Positions 17,836 through 26,552 of a stretch of DNA of 64,000 bases are shown piece by piece. Both the position numbers and the translations under genes were made by a program. Origin of the DNA: Methanosarcina sp. ERenArc_MAG2 (lineage in GTDB: Archaea > Halobacteriota > Methanosarcinia > Methanosarcinales > Methanosarcinaceae); NCBI GenBank assembly GCA_023955635.1, contig JAMXHR010000016.1, forward strand, positions 1-64,000, read 5' to 3'. Under the pieces are notes generated by a model. That model did not search any database, was not told the origin of the DNA, and saw only the letters and a program-made list of their open reading frames with translations. The first letter of the stretch is position 1, and each line of letters starts with the position of its first letter.

Positions 17836-19374
17836 ATGATCAATGGTGAACTAAAAAACCAAATCGACCGCATCTGGGACGTTTTCTGGTCCGGAGGAAT
17901 CTCCAACCCTCTCGAAGTTATCGAGCAAATTACTTACCTGCTGTTTTTAAGGCGATTGGATGACCTGCACACGCTTGAAGAGAACAAATCCGCACGCCTC
18001 AAACGTCCTATGGAGCGCCGTGTTTTCCTCGAAGGAAACGATCCAAAAGGCCGCCCATATGAAGACCTGCGCTGGTCGCACTTCAAACACTTCGCACCGG
18101 CCGAAATGTTCACGGTTGTCGACGAGCACGTCTTCCCCTTCCTGCGCACCCTCGGAGGCGACGATTCTACCTACGCCCAGCATATGGAAGGTGCCCGCTT
18201 CACCATTCCCACGCCCTCGATGCTGTCCAAGGCAGTTGACCTTCTGGACAGCGTGCCTATGGAGAACCGCGATACAAAAGGCGACCTTTACGAATACATG
18301 CTTGGCAAAATCGCAAGCGCCGGCCAGAACGGCCAGTTCCGCACTCCGCGCCACATCATCAGCCTGATGGTGGAACTAACCGCCCCCCAGCCGACAGACA
18401 TCATATGCGATCCTGCATGCGGTACAGCCGGATTTCTCGTAGCTGCAGGCGAATACTTGCGAAAGTACCATCCGAATATCCTGCACGACGAGAAGCTGAA
18501 ACAGCACTTTCACCACGGGATGTTCCACGGCTTTGATTTCGATAACGTCATGCTCCGCATAGGCAGCATGAACATGCTCCTGCATGGTGTGGAAAATCCC
18601 GATATCCGCTACCGCGATTCCCTTGCCCAGGAGAACGCCAGCGACGAAGAAGCCTACACGCTGGTGCTGGCCAATCCTCCATTTGCCGGTTCGCTGGACT
18701 ACGAAAATACTGCAAAAGACCTTCTGCAGATCGTCAAGACCAAGAAAACAGAGCTGCTTTTCCTGGCCCTTTTCATGCGCCTGTTGAAGCCAGGCGGCCG
18801 GGCTGCTGTTATCGTTCCGGACGGCGTGCTTTTCGGCTCAAGCAAAGCCCACAAGGAACTTCGCCGCATGCTTGTCGAGGAGCAGAAGCTTGATGCCATT
18901 GTTTCACTTCCCGGCGGCGTTTTCAAACCCTATGCCGGCGTTTCAACCGCGATCCTCCTTTTCACCAAAACAAATTCAGGAGGCACAGACCACGTCTGGT
19001 TTTACGATGTGCAGGCCGACGGCTGGAGCCTTGACGATAAGCGCTCTCCTCTCCTGAGCGAGGACAAACTGGGCCCTGTTCCCTCAACTGAGCTTAGCGA
19101 AGACGATCACGCCAAAAATAACCTTCCTGAAGTCCTGGCCCGCTGGCAGGAACGCAGTAACAACGAACTCAAACGCCCCCGAACCGAGCAGAGTTTCTGC
19201 GTACCAAAAGCCGACATCGCCGCCCAGGGCTATGACCTTTCCCTCAACCGCTACAAAGAAGTTGTGCATGAAGAGGTGGAACACAGGTCCCCGAAAGACA
19301 TACTCGAGAGCCTCGCAAAACTGGAAGCCGAAATTCAGCAGGAGATGGCAGAACTGGAAGGGATGCTGAAGTGA
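17836..19374 (+). CDS. hsdM: Type I restriction-modification methyltransferase subunit
   Basis: HsdM methylates adenine at N6 in the recognition sequence. An N-terminal helical HsdM_N domain (residues 1-140) precedes the SAM-binding motif DPACGTAGFLVAAGEYL at about 195-210 and the catalytic NPPF motif at about 285. The 512-residue length is normal. An AGAGGA site lies upstream of the ATG. The codon use is clearly richer in G+C at third positions (GGC, CGC, CCC) than the AT-rich neighbours such as the CRISPR genes, a sign of separate origin. The stop overlaps the start of hsdS by 4 nt. Confidence 0.95.
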   Translation: MINGELKNQIDRIWDVFWSGGISNPLEVIEQITYLLFLRRLDDLHTLEENKSARLKRPMERRVFLEGNDPKGRPYEDLRWSHFKHFAPAEMFTVVDEHVFPFLRTLGGDDSTYAQHMEGARFTIPTPSMLSKAVDLLDSVPMENRDTKGDLYEYMLGKIASAGQNGQFRTPRHIISLMVELTAPQPTDIICDPACGTAGFLVAAGEYLRKYHPNILHDEKLKQHFHHGMFHGFDFDNVMLRIGSMNMLLHGVENPDIRYRDSLAQENASDEEAYTLVLANPPFAGSLDYENTAKDLLQIVKTKKTELLFLALFMRLLKPGGRAAVIVPDGVLFGSSKAHKELRRMLVEEQKLDAIVSLPGGVFKPYAGVSTAILLFTKTNSGGTDHVWFYDVQADGWSLDDKRSPLLSEDKLGPVPSTELSEDDHAKNNLPEVLARWQERSNNELKRPRTEQSFCVPKADIAAQGYDLSLNRYKEVVHEEVEHRSPKDILESLAKLEAEIQQEMAELEGMLK

Positions 19375-20498
19375 AAACAGGATGGAAAAAATTGCCTTTT
19401 GAAGAGGTAATTGCCGATGTATCAGGTGGCAATGTAAAAACACCTCAAGGAGAATTCCTTTCCGAAGGACGATTCGCGATTGTGGATCAAGGAAAGGAGC
19501 TGATCTCTGGACATGCAAACGAAGAAAAGAGGCTTTGTCGGGTAGACCTTCCAGTTATTATATTCGGAGATCACACACGTTGCTTCAAATATGTAGATTT
19601 TCCGTTCTGTATGGGAGCAGATGGAGTAAAAGTCCTACGCCCAAAAATAGAGGCCGAAGTAAAATACCTTTACTATTACCTTCGTCATTTACACATAACG
19701 GACGGAGGATATAGCCGCCATTTCAAATACTTAAAGCAGTGTGAAGTGGTTTTACCACCTTTAGATGAACAAAGAAAAATTGTAGAGATTCTGGACCGTG
19801 CGGAAGCTCTCCAAGCCAAACGTCGTACAGCCCTCGCCCAACTCGATGAACTCATTCAATCCATATATATTGATATATTTGGCGACGCGGTTTCCAATCC
19901 AAAGGGATGGAAGAGATATCCTTTGAAAGATTGCATAAATCATATTCAAATCGGTCCGTTTGGATCGCTTCTGCATAAGGAAGACTATGTTTTCGGTGGC
20001 ATCCCACTCATAAATCCGATGCACATTGAAGATGGAAATATAGTTCCTGATCTAAACCAGTCTGTCACTGTACAAAAGCATGCTGAACTTCAGCTTTATC
20101 AATTTCAACAAGGTGATGTGATCATGGGACGTCGAGGAGAAATGGGTCGATGCGCAATTGTGAGGCCAGAGCACAATGGAATGCTCTGCGGTACTGGATC
20201 ACTGTTTATCCGTCCTGATGAGAGCAAAGCTACCGCCACTTACCTCCAAGCAACGCTTTCAAGCACGACTATGCGTAAGCATTTAGAAGGTCTTTCTCTC
20301 GGAGCCACGTTACCGAACTTGAATCGAGGAATCGTTGGAGAATTGGCTATTTCTCTGCCACCTCTTGTACTGCAATTCAAATTCGCTACTCGAATCACAG
20401 CCGTCGAGAAATTGAAAGCAGCGCACAAAGCTTCGTTGGCAGAACTTTATGAGCTTTTCTTATCTCTCCAGTATCGCGCTTTGAGGGGTGAACTTTAA
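19371..20498 (+). CDS. hsdS: Type I restriction-modification specificity subunit
   Basis: HsdS sets the bipartite DNA target of the complex. Two target-recognition domains are separated and followed by conserved helices: the central one is PPLDEQRKIVEILDRAEALQ and the C-terminal one LPPLVLQFKFATRITAVEKL. TRD2 opens with PKGWKRYPLKDC and contains the typical IQIGPFGSLL. The GTG start lies in the GTGA overlap with the hsdM stop. At 375 residues it is slightly short but contains both half-subunits. The base composition shifts from GC-rich hsdM to AT-rich here, as often seen when specificity genes recombine. Confidence 0.93.
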   Translation: MKTGWKKLPFEEVIADVSGGNVKTPQGEFLSEGRFAIVDQGKELISGHANEEKRLCRVDLPVIIFGDHTRCFKYVDFPFCMGADGVKVLRPKIEAEVKYLYYYLRHLHITDGGYSRHFKYLKQCEVVLPPLDEQRKIVEILDRAEALQAKRRTALAQLDELIQSIYIDIFGDAVSNPKGWKRYPLKDCINHIQIGPFGSLLHKEDYVFGGIPLINPMHIEDGNIVPDLNQSVTVQKHAELQLYQFQQGDVIMGRRGEMGRCAIVRPEHNGMLCGTGSLFIRPDESKATATYLQATLSSTTMRKHLEGLSLGATLPNLNRGIVGELAISLPPLVLQFKFATRITAVEKLKAAHKASLAELYELFLSLQYRALRGEL

Positions 20499-20500
20499 CC

Positions 20501-21331
20501 ATGCGGGGTGAATTTATCGAGGTCTGGTCTGAAACGTGGAGGGAGATATGGGGTAAACTAGCATTGCAGAAGACTGCACCGAGTGACTTGTTTTGTGAGC
20601 TTTATGATGAACTTATATCTGCCTTAAAGGTAAAACCTTCTGTTCAACAGCTAGCGGAAATCACCAACGATCCTGAAAGAAGTGAAGAGGCATTCGCCAA
20701 TACAAAAGCTGAAGATATTTCCAGTGAGTGGGCATTAATTGATTTTCTTGAAAGTGCTTATGAAACTCTGGATGATCTTGATGGCGATTCTCTAGCCAAC
20801 CATTACTTTAATCTGCTCGAGGAATTCGTCGAGAAATTCAATTTGCGCTATGATCTGAGACGACCTTGCACATTTTGCCCGACGCTGCCTGGCATATTTG
20901 TGAGTCTTATGTGTGATCTGCGGAAGGTAACCAGTCAGGACATCTACCTAAATAACCACATGAAGGACTTTGAGAACTCCATTCGAGACCTGCGAATTGA
21001 TTGTTCGGATACACGAATAAAGACATGTATTCAGAAGCAGGTTAACTTGCTAGAAGCTATGGGTCGTCTATATCCAGGAGTTAAAGAAAAAACGATCAGT
21101 AAAATTTGCGACCAACTTGGAACGTGGCCCCATGAAACCATCAAGGAGGCCATGAAAAGTCTTTATAGATTCACTTGTGATTACCCAGGAATTCGACATT
21201 CAGGCACTGGAAAAAATGCAACCCGCGAGATAGAGATGCGAGATATGATCGCAGTATCTATTCTGTTAACCGGATTCGTACCCTACTTAACCAATAAACT
21301 CGACGCTGAAGTCCTATACAGAGGGAGATGA
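20501..21331 (+). CDS. Unknown helical protein inside the restriction operon
   Basis: A 276-residue protein starting 2 nt after hsdS, so surely translated with it. I do not recognise it with certainty. It is largely alpha-helical; the first half is acidic (residues about 50-105), a CTFCPTLPG segment at about 125 has two cysteines, and the C-terminal third contains GIRHSGTGKNATREIEMRD followed by a hydrophobic helix. The R-H plus small-residue pattern before a helix recalls the C-terminal HEPN-like part of abortive-infection proteins, but that is inference. A second defence activity or a modulator of the Hsd enzyme is possible. Confidence 0.7.
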   Translation: MRGEFIEVWSETWREIWGKLALQKTAPSDLFCELYDELISALKVKPSVQQLAEITNDPERSEEAFANTKAEDISSEWALIDFLESAYETLDDLDGDSLANHYFNLLEEFVEKFNLRYDLRRPCTFCPTLPGIFVSLMCDLRKVTSQDIYLNNHMKDFENSIRDLRIDCSDTRIKTCIQKQVNLLEAMGRLYPGVKEKTISKICDQLGTWPHETIKEAMKSLYRFTCDYPGIRHSGTGKNATREIEMRDMIAVSILLTGFVPYLTNKLDAEVLYRGR

Positions 21332-21469
21332 ATGAAAGCCGAAGCCAAATTGCTTGATTTCCTCAAATCCTCCCAATTTACGGGCCTAACCGAAGATCAC
21401 TTTAACCTGATCAAGAGCTCCTTAGATGCTTTTTTCGAGCGACAAATAGGGCAGGGAGCCTATATATGA
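21332..21469 (+). CDS. 45-aa ORF coupled to hsdR
   Basis: A short frame starting with ATG directly after the previous stop (TGA, then ATG) and ending in an ATGA overlap with the hsdR start. Both junctions fit translational coupling, so it is probably a real gene. The product MKAEAKLLDFLKSS... is amphipathic and helical, with no signal peptide or cysteines. The short length could mean a small regulator of HsdR translation or an accessory subunit. No family is recognised. Confidence 0.6.
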   Translation: MKAEAKLLDFLKSSQFTGLTEDHFNLIKSSLDAFFERQIGQGAYI

Positions 21470-24400
21470 GTAACTTTGCCTTTCTCGAAGCCGAATGGCC
21501 TTCTTTCTATGAGGCTGCCATAAAAGCCTCAAATGCAGTTTATCCTGACCCACGCACTGCCTGTTTTTACGCTCGCAGGGCGCTAGAGCTAGCTGTGCAA
21601 TGGATGTATAAGCACGATTCTGCACTGCTCCTGCCGTATCAGGACAATTTGAGTGCTCTAATTCATGAGCCTACATTCAAGGAAGTCGCGGGAGAGGCAA
21701 TTTTCAATAAGGCACGGGTTATTACCCGGCTTGGAAATCAGGCTGTGCACAGCAACCGTTCTATTCTGGAATATGATTCAGTGAGAGCCATCAGTGAGCT
21801 TTACCACATCAGCTACTGGCTGGCCCGCACCTATGCCAGAGAAGGAAAGCCTGAACCGGGACTGAGTTTTGATCCGGAGGAACTGCCCAGAACAACTGTC
21901 CCGAAGCAGACGATAGAGCAGCTTCAGAACCTGGAAGCCAGCCTGCGAGAAAAGGACGAAAAACTTTCGGAGCTTCTGGCAGACAAATCTGCGCTCGATG
22001 AAGAACTCAAGTGCCTGCGAGCCGAAGTTGCAAAGGCAAAAGAAGCTTCAGCCTTACAGCCGGATACACACGATTATTCCGAAGCCCGGACCCGCGACTA
22101 CTTCATTGACCTGCTGCTTAAAGAAGCCGGCTGGGCCCTGGATAAAGCTCAGGACAGGGAATTTGAAGTCTCAGGCATGCCGAACGAAAGCGGGGTTGGC
22201 TTTGTAGACTATGTACTCTGGGGAGACGACGGCAGACCTCTGGCGCTGGTCGAAGCAAAAAGAACAAAACGCGACCCTCGGGTTGGCCAGCAGCAGGCAA
22301 AACTCTATGCCGACTGTCTGGAAAAACAATTCGAGCAGAGGCCGGTGATTTTCTACTCAAACGGTTATGACCATTGGATATGGGATGATACGAACTATCC
22401 GCCAAGGCAGGTTCAGGGCTTCTATAAAAAAGCTGAACTGGAACTGCTTGTCCAGAGGCGCAGTACCCGTAAATCTCTTTCTGAAGCTGAGGTTAACTCA
22501 GACATTGCCGACCGCTACTATCAAACTCGCGCCATCCGCCGCATTGCAGAATCTTTTGAAAAAGATAATGACCGAAAAGCTCTGGTAGTAATGGCTACAG
22601 GCGCAGGCAAGACCCGAACCGTAATTGCGCTCAGCGATTTGCTAATGCGCTGCAACTGGGCCAAACGCGTGCTCTTCCTGGCCGACCGCGTGGCTCTGGT
22701 CAAACAGGCGGGAAATGCCTTCAAGCAGAATCTGCCAGATTCCGCACCTGTGAACCTTGTCACGGAAAAAGATACGGAAGGGAGAGTATTCGTTTCGACC
22801 TATCCGACAATGATGAAACAGATTGATGAGATGAGTGACGGGCAGCGGCGCTTCGGAGTGGGGCATTTCGATCTTGTGATTATCGACGAGGCACACCGTT
22901 CTGTTTTCAAGAAATACCGCGCCATTTTCGAGTACTATGATTCTCTGCTTGTAGGCCTTACAGCAACACCCAAGGATGAAATTGAACGCAATACATATCG
23001 CCTCTTTGACCTTGAAAACGGCGTGCCTACTGATGCTTATTCTCTCGAAGAAGCAATAAAAGACGGATTTCTGGTTCCCCCAAAAGCGGTTTCAGTGCCT
23101 CTGAAATTCCAGCGTGAAGGAATCAATTATGATGAGCTCCCAGACGAGGAAAAGGACCAGTGGGATTCTCTGGAGTGGGACGAAGAAGGGGAAGTCCCTG
23201 ACCGGATAGAAGCCGAAGCTGTCAACAAATGGCTTTTCAACAAAGATACCGTCGATAAGGTACTGGAGCACATGATGACCAGAGGAATGAAAGTCGCTGG
23301 TGGCGACCGCCTGGGAAAGACTATTCTCTTCGCCAAAAATCAGGCCCACGCTGAGTTCATTGCCGAAAGGTTCAATGTCAACTACCCTCATTTTAAAGGC
23401 GAATTCGCTCGCGTTATTACTTTTAAAACAGAGTATGCCCAGAGCCTGATCGACAGTTTCTCAATCAAGGAAAAAGCCCCACATATTGCTATCTCAGTTG
23501 ACATGCTCGATACAGGCATCGATGTACCGGAAGTCGTGAATCTGGTTTTCTTTAAACTGGTGCGCTCCAAAACAAAGTTCTGGCAGATGGTAGGACGCGG
23601 TACCCGCCTCTGTCCTGACCTTCTGGGCCCCGGACAGCATAAGCCATTCTTTTATCTCTTTGATTATTGTCAGAACCTGGAGTTTTTCAGCCAGAACCTG
23701 GAGACCACCGATGGTTCGCTGGGTGAGTCTTTAGGTACACGCTTATTTAAAACTCGTTTGGAGCTCATCTCCGAGCTTGACAGGAAACTTAAAAATTCCG
23801 AAGACGCTGTGGTCAAAGACCCCCTGGCCGCTTATAATGAGCCAATGACACAAGCCGGAGTTCGTAGTTCAATTACCAAGCTACTGCACAGCGAAATTGC
23901 TTCAATGAATCGGGATAATTTCATAATTCGGCCAAAGAGGAAGCTCATAGAAAAATACTCAAAACCCGATACATGGGCCGAGCTATCGAGTGAAGAACTT
24001 GCCGAACTGTCCCATGAAGTTGCGGGGCTGCCCTCAGAGTTAGAACCGGAAGCAGAGGAAGCAAAGCGTTTTGATCTACTGATACTGAATCTTCAACTGG
24101 CTTTACTGCGTGCAGACCCCTCCTATGAGCGTCTGAGCAATCAGGTGAAAGATATCGCAGGCCTCCTTGAAGAAAAGTCAGCTATCCCGACGGTACGTGA
24201 GCACATGCTGCTGATTCAGGAAGTGCAAGCCGATGAGTGGTGGCAAGATGTTACAATTCCCATGCTGGAAACTCTTCGAAAACGTCTGCGCGCCCTTGTA
24301 AAACTGATCGAAAAACAAAGAAGAAAGCCTATTTATACCGATTTTGAAGATGAAATGGGCAGTGAAATTGATATAGAGTTGCCAATCTTCGCTGAAACTG

Positions 24401-24900
24401 GAGATTTCGAGAAATTCCGTGCAAAAACCAGGACTTTTCTCATGGAGCATGAGGACAACGTCGTTATTCACAAACTTCGGATGAACATAGCATTGACCCT
24501 ATCTGATCTTGATGAGCTGGAAAAAATGCTTTCCGAAAGCGGCGTAGGAAAACCGGAAGATATTTCTCGCGCTAAAGAGGAATCAAAGGGTCTTGGCCTG
24601 TTCGTACGCTCACTTGTAGGGCTGGATCGTGAAGTTGCAAAGCAGTCTCTGGCCACATTCCTGTCAGGTAAAAATCTGACTGCTAACCAGATAGATTTCA
24701 TAAACCTGATTGTAAATCACCTTACCGAACATGGATCAATGGAGGCAGCTTTACTTTACGAATCCCCGTTCACTGACCTTACCCCAAAGGGTCCTGATGG
24801 ACTTTTCACTTCAACTCAAATCGATGAACTGATAGCTACATTGGAACAGGTTACGGCAACAGCATTGGTGTCCCCATGTTCACAACAGCTCATTGCTTGA
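21466..24900 (+). CDS. hsdR: Type I restriction endonuclease/translocase subunit
   Basis: HsdR translocates DNA with ATP and cuts it away from the unmethylated site. Domains in order: a DUF4145-like helical N-terminus (about 1-130), a coiled coil (about 150-200), the HSDR_N nuclease domain with VDYVLWGDDGRPLALVEAKR at about 250 (PD-(D/E)xK residues Asp, Glu and Lys), then the SF2 helicase with ATGAGKT (Walker A) and VIIDEAHR (Walker B), LTATP, and motif VI around QMVGRGTRLCP. An EcoEI-type C-terminal domain follows. The 1144-residue length fits this architecture. It is intact, despite the many frameshifts elsewhere. Confidence 0.95.
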   Translation: MSNFAFLEAEWPSFYEAAIKASNAVYPDPRTACFYARRALELAVQWMYKHDSALLLPYQDNLSALIHEPTFKEVAGEAIFNKARVITRLGNQAVHSNRSILEYDSVRAISELYHISYWLARTYAREGKPEPGLSFDPEELPRTTVPKQTIEQLQNLEASLREKDEKLSELLADKSALDEELKCLRAEVAKAKEASALQPDTHDYSEARTRDYFIDLLLKEAGWALDKAQDREFEVSGMPNESGVGFVDYVLWGDDGRPLALVEAKRTKRDPRVGQQQAKLYADCLEKQFEQRPVIFYSNGYDHWIWDDTNYPPRQVQGFYKKAELELLVQRRSTRKSLSEAEVNSDIADRYYQTRAIRRIAESFEKDNDRKALVVMATGAGKTRTVIALSDLLMRCNWAKRVLFLADRVALVKQAGNAFKQNLPDSAPVNLVTEKDTEGRVFVSTYPTMMKQIDEMSDGQRRFGVGHFDLVIIDEAHRSVFKKYRAIFEYYDSLLVGLTATPKDEIERNTYRLFDLENGVPTDAYSLEEAIKDGFLVPPKAVSVPLKFQREGINYDELPDEEKDQWDSLEWDEEGEVPDRIEAEAVNKWLFNKDTVDKVLEHMMTRGMKVAGGDRLGKTILFAKNQAHAEFIAERFNVNYPHFKGEFARVITFKTEYAQSLIDSFSIKEKAPHIAISVDMLDTGIDVPEVVNLVFFKLVRSKTKFWQMVGRGTRLCPDLLGPGQHKPFFYLFDYCQNLEFFSQNLETTDGSLGESLGTRLFKTRLELISELDRKLKNSEDAVVKDPLAAYNEPMTQAGVRSSITKLLHSEIASMNRDNFIIRPKRKLIEKYSKPDTWAELSSEELAELSHEVAGLPSELEPEAEEAKRFDLLILNLQLALLRADPSYERLSNQVKDIAGLLEEKSAIPTVREHMLLIQEVQADEWWQDVTIPMLETLRKRLRALVKLIEKQRRKPIYTDFEDEMGSEIDIELPIFAETGDFEKFRAKTRTFLMEHEDNVVIHKLRMNIALTLSDLDELEKMLSESGVGKPEDISRAKEESKGLGLFVRSLVGLDREVAKQSLATFLSGKNLTANQIDFINLIVNHLTEHGSMEAALLYESPFTDLTPKGPDGLFTSTQIDELIATLEQVTATALVSPCSQQLIA

Positions 24901-25710
24901 AGATCTTTTGAGTTGTTTCAAATAAGAACAGTCGAAGCTTTGTGACATCTTTGGAACGTAGGGTCTCTTTGCCGGTTCTTATATACATTTTGGAGGCTTT
25001 GTGGGGGGTCATATAAGACTACGAGAACTTAACCAAGATGAGCTGAAGAACTTGCACGGGCATTTCTGGAGCTGTAAAAAAGTAGCCACCTCGTTTCGGT
25101 CAAGCATTCAAGCAACCCGCTAGTTCTGGTCAAATATTGAAAACATACCAGTGTCGCGTCAACTAAAAATGACGTATGAAATCGAGCATAATCAGTCACA
25201 ATTATCAAAATACTTTACGGTTGACATGCCACTAGCTTAAATTTCAGCCAGCAGGCATGCCAGCAAAAGCCTGTAAACAGTATCATGAGCTACCGGGTAG
25301 ATAGAACCGAAAGACTTCTCGGACCCCCAGGGTGGTTCTTCTGGCTATGAATATCATTTTGCTAGTTAGACGCGCTCTCGATTGTGCTTTTCACAGACGG
25401 ATCCAATTTGAATAAATGTATAGAGGCGGGTTTATCTATATTTAGATTAGCTATTAATGAAGACGATCGTTTCTATATATAGTCAACACATTCGAATATA
25501 GTTAATATGTATCTATATATTTTAGTTATCGCGGGAACTGCGACATGTGACCTTAAAGTTTATCTATGGGCCTATCATGTTGTAATAATCGCGATAAAAT
25601 CAACACGTCATAACTAAACAAGGTTAATCTGTGTTTATGATTTAGAGGTAAATACTATATTTAATTCACTCGAGATAATATAGCTGTGGAAAACACGGAA
25701 ACAAAGAAGA
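24901..25710. other. Intergenic region between hsdR and the Csa3 gene
   Basis: About 810 bp without a gene I can support. The sequence is AT-rich after 25380 with TATATATA-like runs (25470-25530). No inverted repeats long enough to mark an insertion sequence were seen. The two flanking genes are convergent, so no promoter is required here; decayed DNA is the likely content. Confidence 0.4.
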
Positions 25711-26313
25711 TCAGATTGATGCAATTTTTCCGGCATCAGTTATAATGTATCCGTTTTCTCCGTCTGCTATATACCCAATTGCTTTCAGTTCCCGAAGGTG
25801 GTTATAAGTCATACCCTTTGAAATCCCGGCAGTTGCAGCTAACTGGGTAACCGCAGAGACTCCTTTCTGGATTTCTTCAAGTATTAATTTCTTTGTTTCC
25901 GAGAGGTTGAAACTCAGCACCGGAAAATCGATTATGAGACCATCTTCTTCGGTCACATACACGATTCTCTGCACCATATCATTCCTTGCGTACGCCCCGA
26001 AAAGCGCCCCAAAAGCCTGCGGCTTTCGCCCGCCGGATACATTGACAATAACCTGATTGCCTCTTGCGTGCTCTTCTTCAATCAGTCCAGCAACATCTTT
26101 TGCTACGCGCACCGTGTCGTAGACCACAGTATATTTTTTATCAACTTCAAGAACGTTTTTAAAGGTCGTTTCGATCATTTCCTCAGATCGTAACTTCTTT
26201 TCATCCGCTCCTTCCTCTGACAGCAATATAATTTTTGAAGGGGAAAGTCTGGTCACGCAGATAATAACAGGCTCAAGGGAATAGATTGTAGAAACGAGTG
26301 TAAGCTTTGACAT
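25711..26313 (-). CDS. csa3: Csa3-like CARF-HTH transcription regulator
   Basis: The N-terminal 130 residues form a CARF-type Rossmann domain (KIILLSEEGADEK, then VIVNVSGGRKPQAFG, the ligand-binding loop), and the C-terminal 60 residues a winged helix (SAVTQLAATAGISKGMTYNH). CARF domains bind cyclic oligoadenylates, and Csa3 proteins control CRISPR adaptation or interference genes in archaea. It is divergent from cas3 with a 239-bp spacer that contains a perfect palindrome (26353-26366), a good candidate operator. Finding Csa3 next to a type I-E locus is unusual, as it is best known from type I-A systems. Confidence 0.8.
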   Translation of the reverse strand: MSKLTLVSTIYSLEPVIICVTRLSPSKIILLSEEGADEKKLRSEEMIETTFKNVLEVDKKYTVVYDTVRVAKDVAGLIEEEHARGNQVIVNVSGGRKPQAFGALFGAYARNDMVQRIVYVTEEDGLIIDFPVLSFNLSETKKLILEEIQKGVSAVTQLAATAGISKGMTYNHLRELKAIGYIADGENGYIITDAGKIASI

Positions 26314-26352
26314 TAGATATTTATTATCGTAGAATTGAGTTAAATGTTTTAC

Positions 26353-26366
26353 TATAACATGTTATA
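26353..26366. promoter_or_regulatory. Perfect 14-bp palindrome between csa3 and cas3
   Basis: TATAACATGTTATA is its own reverse complement. It starts 40 bp upstream of the csa3 start and about 190 bp from cas3. Dimeric winged-helix regulators bind such sites, so autoregulation by Csa3 or cas operon control is likely. The AT-rich ends could also overlap a TATA box for csa3. Confidence 0.5.
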
Positions 26367-26552
26367 ATACATTTATTCATTTAATCTGCTTATCATTCTA
26401 ATTAGATGTAGAAAATTATATACGTGGTATGAACAATTAATATCTAGGGTTTACAAGTTCAGTTCAGATTTGAATAACTTGCAAATATGGTGAAATGAAT
26501 ACGATTATTTTCATTAGGTTGGATACTGATTTTTGAATAATAAGATGATAAT

